Source: an uncultured Christensenellaceae bacterium
Lineage (GTDB): Bacteria > Bacillota > Clostridia > Christensenellales > UBA3700
DNA: 64,000 nt
Assembly (NCBI GenBank): GCA_944380285.1
Contig: CALWGZ010000002.1
Location: 62,001-126,000, forward strand
Direction of reading: 5' to 3'
Under the pieces are notes generated by a model. The model worked only from the letters and a program-made list of their open reading frames with translations. It was not told the origin of the DNA and searched no databases. Shown piece after piece: positions 33,795 to 43,702 of the stretch. Position 1 is the stretch's first letter. Each line of letters opens with the position of its first letter. The translations under genes were made by a program, and so were the position numbers.

Positions 33795-35012
33795 TCATCT
33801 TTTCGCCGCGGTGACGACGTCGCGCGTCTCTCTCGCGATCACGAGCTCTTCGTTGGTCGGGATGACAAGGATCTTCACTCGCGAATCCGCGGCGTTGATC
33901 TCGTGCGTCCCTTTGGGTTGTTTCACCCCGGCGTTGACGTCTTTGTCAAGCTTTACGCCGAGGAATTCCAAACCTTCGAGTATCCCCTTGCGCAACGGCC
34001 CGCTGTTCTCGCCGATGCCGCCCGTCATGACTATGCAGTCGAGACCGCCCATCGCCGCCGCGTAGGAACCGATGTACTTCTTGACGCGGTAGGTGAACAT
34101 GTCCATCGCCAGCTGCGCGCGGTAGTTGCCCTTCTCCGCCGCTTCGAGCACGTTGCGGCTGTCGCTGCTGACGCCGCTGACGCCTTGGAAGCCGCTTTGC
34201 TTGTTGAGATAGGTGACGACCTGTTGAGGGGTCATCCCCTTCCACGAGCAGAGCATCTCGACGACGGACGCGTCGATATCGCCGCTGCGCGTACCCATCG
34301 GCACGCCCTCGAGCGGAGTCATTCCCATCGAGGTGTCGACGCTCTTGCCGTCCTTGACCGCGGTGATCGACGAACCGTTGCCGAGGTGACAGGTGACGAT
34401 CTTGTCCCACGGCAGCCCTTTGGACTTGAGGTAGTCGATCGCGCAGCCCGAAACGTACTTGTGCGAAGTGCCGTGGAAGCCGTACTTCTTGATCTTGAAC
34501 TGCTCGTAGTCCTCATAGGGGATCGCGTACATGCTCGCCTTGTCGGGCATCGTCGTGTGGAACGCAGTGTCGAACACGGCGACGTTGGGCACGCCCGGCA
34601 GCGCCTTGATGCAGGCGTCGATACCGGCGATGTTGGCGGGCATATGCAGCGGACCGAGATGGATGTTCTCACGCAGCAGCCTCTCGACCTCGGCGTCCAC
34701 CTCGACCGAACCGTGGAAGTCGGTGCCCGTGTGAAGCACGCGGTGACCGATCGCCTCGATCTCGGAGATGTCCTTGACCGCGCCGCCGAAGTCGGGCGAA
34801 GTCAGACAGCTCAGCATGAGCTCGAACGCCGCATTGTGATCGGCAAGGTCTTTTGCGACCTCATACTTTTTGCCGCCGACCGTCTGCGACAGGTTGGAAC
34901 CGGGGATGCCGATGCGCTCGATGCCGCCCTTGGCGACGACGCTCTCGTCGTCCGTTTGGATGAGTTGATATTTGACGGACGAACTGCCCGCGTTGATGAC
35001 CAATACTTTCAT
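33795..35012 (-). CDS. ackA: Acetate kinase
   Basis: 405 residues of the ASKHA family. MKVLVINAGSSSVKYQLI is the adenosine/phosphate motif, VFDTAFHTTMP near 145 and the GFHGTSHKYVS segment near 173 the substrate site, HLGNGSSITAVKDGKS near 205 and TGGIGENSG near 325 the remaining phosphate loops. It makes ATP from acetyl phosphate, the final step of acetate fermentation. GAGG upstream of ATG; 13 bases behind pta in one operon. Confidence 0.97.
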   Translation of the reverse strand: MKVLVINAGSSSVKYQLIQTDDESVVAKGGIERIGIPGSNLSQTVGGKKYEVAKDLADHNAAFELMLSCLTSPDFGGAVKDISEIEAIGHRVLHTGTDFHGSVEVDAEVERLLRENIHLGPLHMPANIAGIDACIKALPGVPNVAVFDTAFHTTMPDKASMYAIPYEDYEQFKIKKYGFHGTSHKYVSGCAIDYLKSKGLPWDKIVTCHLGNGSSITAVKDGKSVDTSMGMTPLEGVPMGTRSGDIDASVVEMLCSWKGMTPQQVVTYLNKQSGFQGVSGVSSDSRNVLEAAEKGNYRAQLAMDMFTYRVKKYIGSYAAAMGGLDCIVMTGGIGENSGPLRKGILEGLEFLGVKLDKDVNAGVKQPKGTHEINAADSRVKILVIPTNEELVIARETRDVVTAAKR

Positions 35013-35025
35013 TTTTGCCTCTTTG

Positions 35026-36021
35026 TTATTCTTGCGACGCCTGGACCGCGGTCATAGCGACGACGGCGACGATGTCGTCGGAGGTGCAGCCTCTCGACAA
35101 GTCGTTGACCGGCTTGGCAAAGCCCTGGCAGATGGGGCCGATCGCGACCGCGCCGCTGAACCTCTGCGTGAGCTTGTAGCCGATGTTGCCCGATTGCAGA
35201 TCGGGGAAGATCAAGATGTTCGCCTTGCCCGCGACGTCGCTGCCGGGCGCTTTGAGCATCGCGACCGACGGGACGATCGCCGCGTCGAGTTGCAGTTCGC
35301 CGTCCACGGCGAGCCCGGGATCGCGCTGTTTGACGAGAGCGGTCGCCTCGACCACTTTGTCGACGTTGGCATGCTTTGCGCTGCCCTTAGTCGAGAAGGA
35401 CAGCATCGCCACGCGCGGATCGTCTATGCCGGCGAGCGACTTCGCCGACGCGACGGACGAGATCGCGATGTCCGCGAGCTGTTCGGCGGTAGGATCGATG
35501 TTGACCGCGCAGTCACCGAAGATCAACACATCTCTGTCCTTGTAGTAGGTGCCCTCAAAGCACATGATAAAGCAGCTGGACACCGTCTTGATGCCCGGCT
35601 TTGTCTTGACGATCTGAAGCCCCGAACGGAGCACGTTGCCGGTCGAATTGATCGCGCCGGCGACCATGCCGTCCGCCATGCCCTTGCGCGTCATCATCGC
35701 GCCGAAGTTGAGATACTTGCGCATCTGCACCCTCGCCTCTTCGAGAGTCATGCCCTTCGCCTTGCGCAGTTCGTAGAACTCGCCGGCAAAGTCCTCGATG
35801 TCCGCGGTCGCGGGATCGACGACGGTACACAGCGACAGATCCACGTCGGGATACATCTGCGCGAGCTTGTCCTTGTTGCCGAGCAAGATGATGTCGGCGA
35901 TACCGTTTTTGGTGATGATCTCGGCGGCGCGGACGGTGCGCGGTTCTTCGCCCTCGGCGAGCACGATGGTCTTGCGCAGGGTCTTTGCCTTGTCGATGAT
36001 GCCGGAAATGATTTTGTTCAT
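35026..36021 (-). CDS. pta: Phosphate acetyltransferase
   Basis: 331 residues from the ATG at 36021 (AAGGAG upstream), the compact Pta without the N-terminal DRTGG extension. Typical segments are [15 protein letters not shown] near 20, [19 protein letters not shown] near 115, [18 protein letters not shown] near 172 and the C-terminal [17 protein letters not shown]. It exchanges CoA of acetyl-CoA for phosphate and feeds ackA. Confidence 0.97.
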   Translation of the reverse strand: MNKIISGIIDKAKTLRKTIVLAEGEEPRTVRAAEIITKNGIADIILLGNKDKLAQMYPDVDLSLCTVVDPATADIEDFAGEFYELRKAKGMTLEEARVQMRKYLNFGAMMTRKGMADGMVAGAINSTGNVLRSGLQIVKTKPGIKTVSSCFIMCFEGTYYKDRDVLIFGDCAVNIDPTAEQLADIAISSVASAKSLAGIDDPRVAMLSFSTKGSAKHANVDKVVEATALVKQRDPGLAVDGELQLDAAIVPSVAMLKAPGSDVAGKANILIFPDLQSGNIGYKLTQRFSGAVAIGPICQGFAKPVNDLSRGCTSDDIVAVVAMTAVQASQE

Positions 36022-36045
36022 AATTACTCCTTCCCGCAAAACGCT

Positions 36046-36073
36046 TTGTTTCCGCGGCGTTTTGGTGTACAAT
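36046..36073 (+). promoter_or_regulatory. Possible promoter of tmcAL-ylbJ
   Basis: TTGTTT at 36046-36051, 16-base spacer, TACAAT at 36068-36073, facing away from and overlapping the pta promoter region. Weaker than its neighbours. Confidence 0.4.
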
Positions 36074-36087
36074 ATGATTACGATAAC

Positions 36088-36116
36088 ATTATAACTTCGT
36101 CGCGCGCATTTGTCAA
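36088..36116 (-). promoter_or_regulatory. Promoter of pta-ackA
   Basis: Minus strand TTGACA (36116-36111), 17-base spacer, TATAAT (36093-36088): perfect consensus. Confidence 0.85.
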
Positions 36117-36151
36117 AAAGATTGGCGCACTTGCGCGCAAGGAAAACAAAA

Positions 36152-37282
36152 ATGAAACTTGCCGCGATCGTCTGCGAATTCAATCCTCTGCACAACGGGC
36201 ACGCCCGTCTGCTCTCTCTCGCTCGGGAGAGGGCGGACGCCGTCGTCTGCATAATGAGCGGAAGCGTCGTCCAACGCGGCGAGCTCGCGCTGCTCGACAA
36301 ATACACCCGCGCCGTCCACGCGGTGCGCGCAGGCGCTGACCTCGTCCTCGAACTGCCCGCGCAATACACGTTGACCGGCGCGCCTCAATTCGCCGCCGGT
36401 GCGGTCGCGATCGCAAACGCGCTCGGCGGGGATACGACGCTGCTGTTCGGCAGCGAATGCGGCGACGCCGACCTTCTGAAAGACGCGGCGAAACTGCTCG
36501 CGTCAAGCGCCGTCAACGCCGAGGTCGCACAGCTCATGGCTACGGGGATGAACTACCCGTCCGCGCTCTCGGCGGCGGCTAACGCCTGTGCTTCGACCGC
36601 TCGCGAGCGCGCCGCCGCGCAGGTCATCGACGCCCCGAACAATGTGCTCGGCATTGAATATATCAAGGCGATAATCGACACGGGTACGAAAATTTCATAT
36701 GACACGACCGCACGCCCCGGCTTTGACGAACGCCTCGCCCCGACCTCGTCGCAAGTACGCAAAGACGCGCTCGCGGGCAAGGATGTCTCCTCCTCCGTCC
36801 CCGACTTTGTCGCACGTTCGATCGCCGACTTTTCGTCCTCGTTCTCCGCAAGAGACGAGAAACTGTTCGCGCTGATCAAATACCTTGTCCCGCACGCCCA
36901 AAGCGGCGTCCACGACGACCGCGAAGGGCTGTCCGACAGGCTGCGCCGCGCCGCATCCGAAGCGACTTGTCTGTCCGACTATCTCGAACTCGCGAAGGTC
37001 AAACGCTACCCGATGGCGCGGCTCAAACGGCTGACTCTCAACGTCCTGATCGGCAATACGCTCTCTCATGCAGATCTGCTTGCGGGAGTTCCGCGCTGCG
37101 TCAACGTGCTCGCCGCAAAGAAGGACAGCGCCGACTCCCTGCTCGGCGGCATTCGGGCCGCGGTCTGCACGACGAGGCGCGACCTACTGCCTTTTTCCGA
37201 CGATTTTTCGCTCACCGCGCGCGCCGACGAGCTGTTCGAAGCGGTCTGTCTGCCGTTCGCGAAAAACGCGCGTTTTCTGTAA
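36152..37282 (+). CDS. tmcAL: tRNA(Met) cytidine acetate ligase (YlbM family)
   Basis: 376 residues from the ATG at 36152 (AAGGA upstream). [21 protein letters not shown] holds the HxGH nucleotidyl-transfer motif (residues 14-17), [10 protein letters not shown] near 35 is family-specific, and LGIEYIKAI near 162 is conserved. The enzyme activates acetate with ATP and acetylates the wobble C34 of elongator tRNA-Met. It is divergent from pta-ackA, which handles the same acetate pool; whether this matters is speculation. Part of the ylb gene cluster. Confidence 0.92.
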   Translation: MKLAAIVCEFNPLHNGHARLLSLARERADAVVCIMSGSVVQRGELALLDKYTRAVHAVRAGADLVLELPAQYTLTGAPQFAAGAVAIANALGGDTTLLFGSECGDADLLKDAAKLLASSAVNAEVAQLMATGMNYPSALSAAANACASTARERAAAQVIDAPNNVLGIEYIKAIIDTGTKISYDTTARPGFDERLAPTSSQVRKDALAGKDVSSSVPDFVARSIADFSSSFSARDEKLFALIKYLVPHAQSGVHDDREGLSDRLRRAASEATCLSDYLELAKVKRYPMARLKRLTLNVLIGNTLSHADLLAGVPRCVNVLAAKKDSADSLLGGIRAAVCTTRRDLLPFSDDFSLTARADELFEAVCLPFAKNARFL

Positions 37283-37314
37283 TCAATTCTATAAAATTTC
37301 TTTTTCGCATAAAC

Positions 37315-38319
37315 TTGACCGTGGTCAAAACACGGTTTTTTCGCGCGCTGGCGTCCAACCCCAAACTCGTCGCGGTCAACGCGCTGATATGCGCGCTGAC
37401 GATCGCGCTCGCCGTCGATCCCAAACAATGTATCGCGAGCGTGCACTCCGCGCTCGGGATGTTCGTCCAAAGCGTACTGCCCGCGCTTTTGCCCTATTTC
37501 TTCTTTACAAAATTATTGACTTCGCTGGGCGCGGCGCGCGCGATAGGCGACCTGTTCCGCCGCCCCGTCGCGCTGCTGTACAACGCGCCGCCGATAGGCG
37601 GATATGTCTGTCTGATGAGCTTGCTTTCCGGCTATCCGGTCGGGGCGCGGCTTTTGGGCGACCTCTACAAGGCGGGCGTCATAGACGGCGCGGACGCGCG
37701 CTGCATCTCCTCGTTCGCGTCGACGTCGGGTCCGCTGTTCGTCGTCGGAACGGTCGGGACGGCGATGTTCGGCAGTCCGCGTCTCGGATACGCTCTTTTG
37801 GCGTGTCATGTCGCGGGCGCGCTCCTCAACGGACTGCTCTACCGCCGCCGCAAGACTTCAATGCGCCGCTCGGCGTTCACCCCGCCGTGCACTGACAACG
37901 TGCTCGCCTCCGCGATGACCGACTCGATACTCTCGGTCGCGCTGGTCGGCGGATATATCGCGGTGTTCGGGCTCGCGATCGACCTGCTGATCTCGACGGG
38001 GATACTCGGCGCGATCGCCTCCCCGCTCGCAAAGCTGCTCTCCGCCCTCGGACAAGACCCACGCGTCGCAAACTCGCTCGCCGCGGGCGCCGTCGAACTG
38101 ACGCGCGGCTGCAAGCTGCTGTCCGAGATCGGGCTTGAAACAAAGACAGCACTCCCCTATCTTGCGGGAATGCTGTCTTTCGGCGGCGTCGCGATCGCCG
38201 TCCAATCGTTGTCGTTCTGTTCGGTTTGCGGGATACGTATCGGCTTTTTCGCGCTGACAAAGGCAACGCAAGCCGCAATCACGATCTCGCTCGCATGTCT
38301 TGTTTCGCTTGTCCTTTGA
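37315..38319 (+). CDS. ylbJ: YlbJ-type sporulation membrane protein (nucleoside-recognition/gate family)
   Basis: About 334 residues with eight or so membrane helices. LPALLPYFFFTKLL, GGYVCLMSLLSGYPVGARLLGDLY, the CISSFASTSGPLFVVGTVG block and GAVELTRGCKLL match the YlbJ/gate family, required for spore cortex formation in Bacillus subtilis. Neither ATG nor a Shine-Dalgarno is near the N-terminus; I propose the TTG at 37315, with GTG at 37321 as alternative. It follows tmcAL by 32 bases. Its stop abuts the stop of the convergent gene, sharing a TGATCA. Whether the organism sporulates cannot be told from one gene. Confidence 0.78.
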   Translation: MTVVKTRFFRALASNPKLVAVNALICALTIALAVDPKQCIASVHSALGMFVQSVLPALLPYFFFTKLLTSLGAARAIGDLFRRPVALLYNAPPIGGYVCLMSLLSGYPVGARLLGDLYKAGVIDGADARCISSFASTSGPLFVVGTVGTAMFGSPRLGYALLACHVAGALLNGLLYRRRKTSMRRSAFTPPCTDNVLASAMTDSILSVALVGGYIAVFGLAIDLLISTGILGAIASPLAKLLSALGQDPRVANSLAAGAVELTRGCKLLSEIGLETKTALPYLAGMLSFGGVAIAVQSLSFCSVCGIRIGFFALTKATQAAITISLACLVSLVL

Positions 38320-38793
38320 TCACCTGTCGCCGCGGCTGCCCGACGTCATGTCGTAAAGCGCCTGCCTGCCCTTGTCAATGTTTTGCAAGGCGTTGCGCAG
38401 GTCGGTCTCCGCGCTGTCGAACATATCCATGATGCCGTGGTAGCAGCTCGCGGACAACTCCGACGCACGTCTTTCGGCGTCGTCCAAGATCGCGTTCGCG
38501 CGGCGTCTCGCCTCGTCGACGATGCGGTCTTCGGCGACCAGCCTTTCCGCCTCCGAGTGCGCCTTGTTGAGGATGTCGCGCGCCTTGTCGTGGGCGTCGC
38601 CGATGATGTTGTCCTTGTCTTGAAGGATGACTCTCGCCTCGGTGATCGAGCTGGGCAAGAGGTTGCGGATGCTCGCGATATATTCGAGACACTTGGTGTC
38701 GTCGACCGCACGCAGGTTGCCGAAAAGCGCCTTTTTGCCGCCTCTGATCTCCTCTTCGAGCTTGTCGAGAACTCTCTCTATTTGGATATCCAT
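38320..38793 (-). CDS. Coiled-coil protein of unknown function in the coaD neighbourhood
   Basis: 157 residues, highly charged and nearly all helical. MDIQIERVLDKLEEEIRGG is followed by a heptad-rich helix (about 50-120; DKARDILNKAHSEAERLVAE). There is no signal peptide or membrane segment. Similar short coiled-coil proteins, sometimes labelled ATPase or ATP-synthase-B-like, sit next to coaD in Clostridia. GGAGG upstream; one base after the fusion gene's stop, so last of the aconitase operon. Confidence 0.75.
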   Translation of the reverse strand: MDIQIERVLDKLEEEIRGGKKALFGNLRAVDDTKCLEYIASIRNLLPSSITEARVILQDKDNIIGDAHDKARDILNKAHSEAERLVAEDRIVDEARRRANAILDDAERRASELSASCYHGIMDMFDSAETDLRNALQNIDKGRQALYDMTSGSRGDR

Positions 38794-38794
38794 A

Positions 38795-39826
38795 TCAAAC
38801 TTTCCTCCTCGTCCGTTCGTATATGTCCTTTATTTTTTGCGCCGCCGCCGGGACGACGTATCCGTCGATGGCTTCGTCTTTTTCGAGCAATTCGCGCACC
38901 GTGTGCGAGTGTATGTCCGCGAACTTGTCCTTTGCCTCGATCAGCACCGTCTCCACGCCGTGGTCGCGGTTGAAGTCCGCCATATCGCGCTCATACGCGA
39001 GATCGTCCGCGTCGCGCCAGCCGCGCACTATCGTCTTTATTCCGCGCTCCTTGCAGAACTCCCAGACCATGCCCGAGCATATCTCCACGGTGACGTCCGG
39101 CATGTCCTCTGTCGACAGCTTTGCGATCTCCGCCCTCTCTTTGAGCGAAAACAGCCCTTGTTTTGCTTCGTTGATCGCGACGACGACCACGACCTTGCCG
39201 TATCGCCGCGCCGCCTCTTCGGCGAGCATGCGATGCCCTGTCGTAAAGGGGTCGAAGCTGCCGGTGAGCGCGCATATCTTCGCGGCGCGGACAAAGTAAT
39301 CGACCGTGATCCTGCCGTATTTGCGGCTCTTTGCAAGCTCGAATCCGTCGGGCACGGCGCACTTTTCGTCGCTGTCGTGTTCAAAGATGAGACAGCCGTC
39401 CTCTTCGAGCAGGTCGGCGCGCGCGACCGCCGCCGCTATCTCTGCGATGTCGACGCTGCCGTACGGCGGGTCGCAGAAGATGTAGTTCCACTTGCCTTTC
39501 AGCGAACGCAGACAGTCGCGCCAATCGCGCGCGACAAGGCGATAGTTAGCGCCGTTCAGTTCTTTGAGCGATTTGAGGTTGGCGTTGGTGAGCGTGATCC
39601 CCTCTCTGCCGTTGTCGCAAAAGACGACTTCCGCCGCGCCGCGGCTGAGCGCCTCGATGCCGATCGCTCCGCTGCCGCTGAACAGGTCGACGAACCGACT
39701 TCCCTCGATGTCGAACTGCAACACGTTGAAGATGCCTTGCTTTGCCATGTCGGACGTGGGTCTGACCTCTCTGCCCGACGGCGAGATCAGCTTCCTGCCC
39801 CTCAATTTGCCACCGATGATCCTCAT
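38795..39826 (-). CDS. rsmD-coaD: RsmD-CoaD fusion: 16S rRNA G966 methyltransferase joined to phosphopantetheine adenylyltransferase
   Basis: One uninterrupted 343-residue frame. Residues 1-183 are a full Rsm[17 protein letters not shown] site VDLFSGSGAIGIEAL at 46-60, catalytic DPPY at 119-122. The final strand runs directly into residue 184 onward, a full CoaD: ICALTGSFDPFTTGH with the TxGH nucleotidyl-transfer motif at 195-198, VRGWRDADDLAYE near 265, and a C-terminal IHSHTVREL where CoaD normally has ISSSLVRE. No ATG, GTG or TTG occurs in frame near the junction (about 39275), so separate translation of CoaD would need a rare codon. In relatives the two genes are neighbours (ylbH-ylbI). 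ATG overlaps the previous stop as ATGA. Confidence 0.88.
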   Translation of the reverse strand: MRIIGGKLRGRKLISPSGREVRPTSDMAKQGIFNVLQFDIEGSRFVDLFSGSGAIGIEALSRGAAEVVFCDNGREGITLTNANLKSLKELNGANYRLVARDWRDCLRSLKGKWNYIFCDPPYGSVDIAEIAAAVARADLLEEDGCLIFEHDSDEKCAVPDGFELAKSRKYGRITVDYFVRAAKICALTGSFDPFTTGHRMLAEEAARRYGKVVVVVAINEAKQGLFSLKERAEIAKLSTEDMPDVTVEICSGMVWEFCKERGIKTIVRGWRDADDLAYERDMADFNRDHGVETVLIEAKDKFADIHSHTVRELLEKDEAIDGYVVPAAAQKIKDIYERTRRKV

Positions 39827-40356
39827 CTGCGATATATCTCCGACGGTGTGACCACGGCGTCCACGGGCACATCGTGCGCCTCGGTCGGAACGCAGTCCAC
39901 CCTCTGTTGATCGAACGCGACCGCGACCTTGGACGGCGCGGCGCCTTGGAAAAAGCGGTCGTAATATCCCCTGCCTCTGCCGAGGCGCATGCACTCGGCG
40001 TCGAACGCTCTCAGCGGAACGACGACGATGTCGAGCGCCGCCTCGCTTGCGGTCAAATGCGCGCCGTGCGGTTCGAGGATGCCGAACGCGCCCGCGTGCA
40101 GCTCGCCCTCCGGGACGGCGTACATGTCGTCGCCGACGACCGCGGGGTAAAACAACTCGTTGTCCTCGCCGAGCAACTTTGCCGCCTCGGTCAAGTCGAC
40201 CTCGTCGGGCAATGCGTTGTACAGCATGATCCTCTTGCCATGCCATCCCAACGCGGCAAGTTTGCGCGCGACGGAATGCGCCGCCTCTCGTCTCTGTTCT
40301 TTTGTCAGCGCCGCGATCCTTCTTTTGATCTCGGCGCGTATCTCCGCCTTTGTCAC
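39823..40356 (-). CDS. 5-formyltetrahydrofolate cyclo-ligase
   Basis: 177 residues from a GTG at 40356 that overlaps the aconitase stop as [20 protein letters not shown] begins the family fold; the ATP-binding segment is [14 protein letters not shown] near 133-146 with GxGxGYYD, and [19 protein letters not shown] is the conserved end. It converts 5-formyl-THF to 5,10-methenyl-THF with ATP. Normal length. Confidence 0.93.
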   Translation of the reverse strand: MTKAEIRAEIKRRIAALTKEQRREAAHSVARKLAALGWHGKRIMLYNALPDEVDLTEAAKLLGEDNELFYPAVVGDDMYAVPEGELHAGAFGILEPHGAHLTASEAALDIVVVPLRAFDAECMRLGRGRGYYDRFFQGAAPSKVAVAFDQQRVDCVPTEAHDVPVDAVVTPSEIYRR

Positions 40357-42614
40357 TTGCCCGACTTGTAGTAGTTGATCAGACAGCCCGCAAGCACTAT
40401 CTCGCGCTCGGACTCTGTCAGCGGCTCCATGCGCAAAGTGATGTCTCTCACCTTGCCGTCCGCGACCGCCTTCGCCGCGAACTCCGTCGCGCCCGAAGCG
40501 ACCGCCGCCTTGACGCCGGGGACGATCAAGATCTCGCCGTCTGCAAAATCGTCTTCCGAAAGGAAGGGGAGCATGCCCCAATTGATCAGATTGCTGCGAT
40601 AGCGCTTGGTCGCATATTCCTTGGCGACGTTGCACGCTCCGCCGAGCACACGTTGACAGCTCGCCGCCTGTTCGCGCGCGCTGCCGTCGCCCGGCTTGAT
40701 CGCGTATACGCCGCTGCCGATTGACACGCTGCCCTCGAGCTTGAGTCCGCTCGCCTTGACCGCCGCCGCATATTCGCCGGACAGTTCGCCGCCCTTTTCG
40801 AGCGCCTTTTCGTCCGCGGCGATCGCCTTTGCCCTGCCCACATACTCGGGCACCTTGCGCGAAAGCGCGAACTCGGCGAGTTTGAGCGGATTGGAGCGAT
40901 AACTCGACGTCTCGCCCGACGGGATCAGCTCGTCCGTCGTCGTCACCGGATCGTGGATGACCGCGGCGAATTTGACGATCAGATTGTCTGTCAACGGGAT
41001 GACCTCGGGCCAATCCTTGATATTGGGACCGTAGTGGAGAGGCTCGCTCTCGGCGGGCTTAGTCCAGCCGTTGTAAATGCGGCGCTCATAGATCTTGGGG
41101 TCGTACTCGAACGGCGCGATCTCGTCGTCGTAGTCGACCTGCGCCGCGCTGGTCAGCACGCCGCCGTTCGCCGCAGTCGCCGCAATGGAGCGCGCGTCCA
41201 TAAGCGCGACCGACGCGATCTGACCGCCGCCCGGCTTGCTGCCCTCGCGCGATTCGAAGTTACGCGTGGTGTGACGTATGCTGAGCGCGCCGTTGTTGGG
41301 GACGTCGCCCGCGCCGAAGCAGGGACCGCAGAACGCGGTCTTGACGTTGACGCCCGCCTCGACGAGTTCGGCGATGCAGCCCTTTTTGAGCAGATCGTAA
41401 TAGATAGGGGTGCTGGAAGGATAGACGCTCATCGTGAACGCGCCGTTGCCTACGCTCGCGCCCTTCATGATGCTCGCGACCTCGAAGATGTTGTCATATG
41501 TTCCGCCCGCGCAGCCCGCGACGATGCCCTGTTCGACATGCACCTTGCCGTCCTTGATCTTGTCGGTCAGACAGAAGTCGAGCTTGTCGTTGCCGAGCAG
41601 CTCCCTGCCCTTCTTTTCCGCCTCGGAAAGCACGTCGTACGGGTTTGCGATCAACTCCTCGAGATCGTAGACGTTGCTGGGGTGGAACGGCAGCGCGATC
41701 TTGGGCGTGACCTTGGACAGGTCGACCTCGACCGCCGCGTCATAATAGGCAAGCGCCGCCGGCGCGATGGGACGATAGTCGTCAATTCTGCCGCGGATCG
41801 CGTAATAGTTCTTGACCTCGTCGTCGTCCGTGCGCCAAATGCTGGACAAACACGTCGTCTCGGTCGTCATGACGTCGATGCCGTTGCGGTACTCGATGGG
41901 CAAATTCTTGATGCCGTCGCCGACAAACTCCATGACCTTATTCTTGACAAAGCCGTCCTTGAACACCGCGCCGATGATCGCGAGAGCGACGTCCTGCGGA
42001 CCTACGCCGTGGCGCGGCTTGCCGGTCAATTTGATCGCGACGACGTCGGGATACTTGATGTCATAAGTGCGGTTCAAAAGCTGTTTGACCAGCTCCGGTC
42101 CGCCCTCGCCGACCGCCATCGTGCCGAGCGCGCCGTAACGGGTGTGGCTGTCGCTGCCCAAGATCATCTTGCCGCAGCCGCTCATGCACTCACGCATATA
42201 TGTGTGGATGACCGCCTGATGCGGGGGCACGAAGATGCCGCCGTACTTCTTCGCCGCCGAAAGCCCGAAGACATGGTCGTCCTCGTTGATCGTGCCACCG
42301 ACAGCGCAGAGACTGTTGTGGCAATTGGTCAAAACGTACGGCAGAGGGAACTTTTGCAGCCCGCTCGCCTTTGCGGTCTGAATGATGCCGACATAGGTGA
42401 TGTCGTGCGACGCCATCGCGTCGAACTTGATGCCCAGCAGCTTGCCCTTTGCGGTCTCGCCCGTCGTATTGTGCGCCGCGAGCACCGAGTATGCCATCGT
42501 GCCCTTGTAGGCGTCCGCAAGCGCGTCCTCGGTGAAGTTGTACGCCTTTGCCTGCGCCCCGTCGATCAGCTTGCCGTCGACGAGATAGACGCCGTGATTC
42601 ATCTTTTTGATCAT
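40353..42614 (-). CDS. acnA: Aconitate hydratase (aconitase-family hydratase)
   Basis: 753 residues from the ATG at 42614 (GAGAGG upstream). Three Fe-S-ligand cysteines are expected; one lies in [12 protein letters not shown] near 385 and others in [16 protein letters not shown] near 445. [12 protein letters not shown] near 165 and the C-terminal swivelling domain with [24 protein letters not shown] are aconitase hallmarks. It interconverts citrate and isocitrate and could act on the product of the Re-citrate synthase at 18488. This 750-residue Clostridial type is often labelled simply hydratase. First gene of the operon acn, cyclo-ligase, rsmD-coaD and coiled-coil gene. Confidence 0.87.
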   Translation of the reverse strand: MIKKMNHGVYLVDGKLIDGAQAKAYNFTEDALADAYKGTMAYSVLAAHNTTGETAKGKLLGIKFDAMASHDITYVGIIQTAKASGLQKFPLPYVLTNCHNSLCAVGGTINEDDHVFGLSAAKKYGGIFVPPHQAVIHTYMRECMSGCGKMILGSDSHTRYGALGTMAVGEGGPELVKQLLNRTYDIKYPDVVAIKLTGKPRHGVGPQDVALAIIGAVFKDGFVKNKVMEFVGDGIKNLPIEYRNGIDVMTTETTCLSSIWRTDDDEVKNYYAIRGRIDDYRPIAPAALAYYDAAVEVDLSKVTPKIALPFHPSNVYDLEELIANPYDVLSEAEKKGRELLGNDKLDFCLTDKIKDGKVHVEQGIVAGCAGGTYDNIFEVASIMKGASVGNGAFTMSVYPSSTPIYYDLLKKGCIAELVEAGVNVKTAFCGPCFGAGDVPNNGALSIRHTTRNFESREGSKPGGGQIASVALMDARSIAATAANGGVLTSAAQVDYDDEIAPFEYDPKIYERRIYNGWTKPAESEPLHYGPNIKDWPEVIPLTDNLIVKFAAVIHDPVTTTDELIPSGETSSYRSNPLKLAEFALSRKVPEYVGRAKAIAADEKALEKGGELSGEYAAAVKASGLKLEGSVSIGSGVYAIKPGDGSAREQAASCQRVLGGACNVAKEYATKRYRSNLINWGMLPFLSEDDFADGEILIVPGVKAAVASGATEFAAKAVADGKVRDITLRMEPLTESEREIVLAGCLINYYKSGK

Positions 42615-42645
42615 AAAAACCTCTCGAACAAATCTGTTGAATATA

Positions 42646-42675
42646 ATATTAGCACATACGCGCCCGCCCGCGCAA
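42646..42675 (-). promoter_or_regulatory. Promoter of the aconitase operon
   Basis: Minus strand TTGCGC (42675-42670), 18-base spacer, TAATAT (42651-42646). Between it and 42850 I see no gene; this stretch marks the start of the AT-richer island. Confidence 0.45.
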
Positions 42676-42853
42676 CCGAAAAGGCGCAAAAGCGGCAAAA
42701 TCGCTTAATGGTTTACAGTACATTTATTGCGCAAAAATACCACAAAAACAAGCAGCAACCCCAAGAGAACGCTAAACTTCATTCCTCGCTGAATCGTTTG
42801 AAATGAATTGCAGAACGTATTGTGCTTAACTTGACGTTCCACTCACACAAATA

Positions 42854-42886
42854 ATACTGCCGCACGCATTACACGCGCGGCAGTAT
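42854..42886 (-). terminator. Terminator of the surface-lipoprotein operon
   Basis: Perfect 10-bp stem (42886-42877 with 42863-42854), extended by part of the loop, then a modest ATTATTT tract on the minus strand, four bases after the stop of the protease gene. Confidence 0.7.
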
Positions 42887-42889
42887 ACC

Positions 42890-43684
42890 TCAAAAATGCA
42901 ATACTTTTGCTAGAATTTTGGCTATACACAGCAAAGTCAGCGCAATGACCAAAAAAATGCAAAAGAAGAAAATCATAAAGTTGCCGAAGACCGAGATGCC
43001 ACCGGTAAACTTGGACAACAGCGCCGGGTTGATCAATATCAAGAGCACGTCAACGACAAGAAAAATGATCAAAAAGAAGATTACTCCGCTCAACGCGCCT
43101 TTAGTGTCGGCGTCGCTCAGCGTCATATGCAACGCAATAAAGCTACCGACAAGCAAAAAGAGCCACCACTGCCAATGATCGATATATCCAAACATCACCG
43201 CAAACGATTTGCCGATCGACTTCAATGCTCCAATTGGCTCGCCTCCTATGTCGATATTGATCAATATGTCGATCACTTTCGTAAACATTTCGGGCAACAT
43301 CAAGTACAGCAGCAGACACAGCACCCCGGCTCCGACCAAAATCGGCGCAACACCTATAAAAAGATTGCCAAGCCTTTGCCAAAGGTTCTTGGGATTGTAG
43401 CTGTGCGACACATAGCCAAGTGTCCCATCCGACGAATTCATTTGAAAGAATTTGATTTCGACGATCTTATGGCCGAAAACAAGGCACATCAGCGCATGTG
43501 CCGATTCATGTATCGGCGTCCCGATAAAGCCTGTGGCGTAACACACAGCTCTTCCCTTTGAACCGAGCGCGTTGTAAAAGCCTCCGTTGCAGAGGGCGAT
43601 CACCTTGCCGAACAGAAACACTATTCCCAATGTGAACGCCATCTGCAAGCAATATTCTATCAGCAATCTGACAAAGTTACTCAT
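42890..43684 (-). CDS. Integral membrane HEXXH metalloprotease-like protein (M50/site-2-type)
   Basis: 264 residues with about six membrane helices (near 10-32, 48-72, 108-130, 160-190, 198-222, 232-262). The second helix carries HESAH at 59-63, preceded by GTPI and followed by ALMCLVFGHKIVEIKF. That is the arrangement of intramembrane zinc proteases, where HEXXH sits in a helix. A second ligand motif (NPDG-like) is not clear; NPALLSKF near 225 is a weak candidate. It is last in an operon with three surface lipoproteins, 18 bases after the FN3-like one; it might process or release them (inference). Only a weak ribosome site is visible. Confidence 0.7.
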   Translation of the reverse strand: MSNFVRLLIEYCLQMAFTLGIVFLFGKVIALCNGGFYNALGSKGRAVCYATGFIGTPIHESAHALMCLVFGHKIVEIKFFQMNSSDGTLGYVSHSYNPKNLWQRLGNLFIGVAPILVGAGVLCLLLYLMLPEMFTKVIDILINIDIGGEPIGALKSIGKSFAVMFGYIDHWQWWLFLLVGSFIALHMTLSDADTKGALSGVIFFLIIFLVVDVLLILINPALLSKFTGGISVFGNFMIFFFCIFLVIALTLLCIAKILAKVLHF

Positions 43685-43702
43685 CTTCGATCAGCCACCG
43701 GG

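Noticed and set aside
37315..38319. Reading ylbJ from a much longer frame starting within tmcAL (36967)
   Set aside because: The extra residues are Arg-rich shadow sequence of tmcAL, and YlbJ similarity begins only after about 37320.
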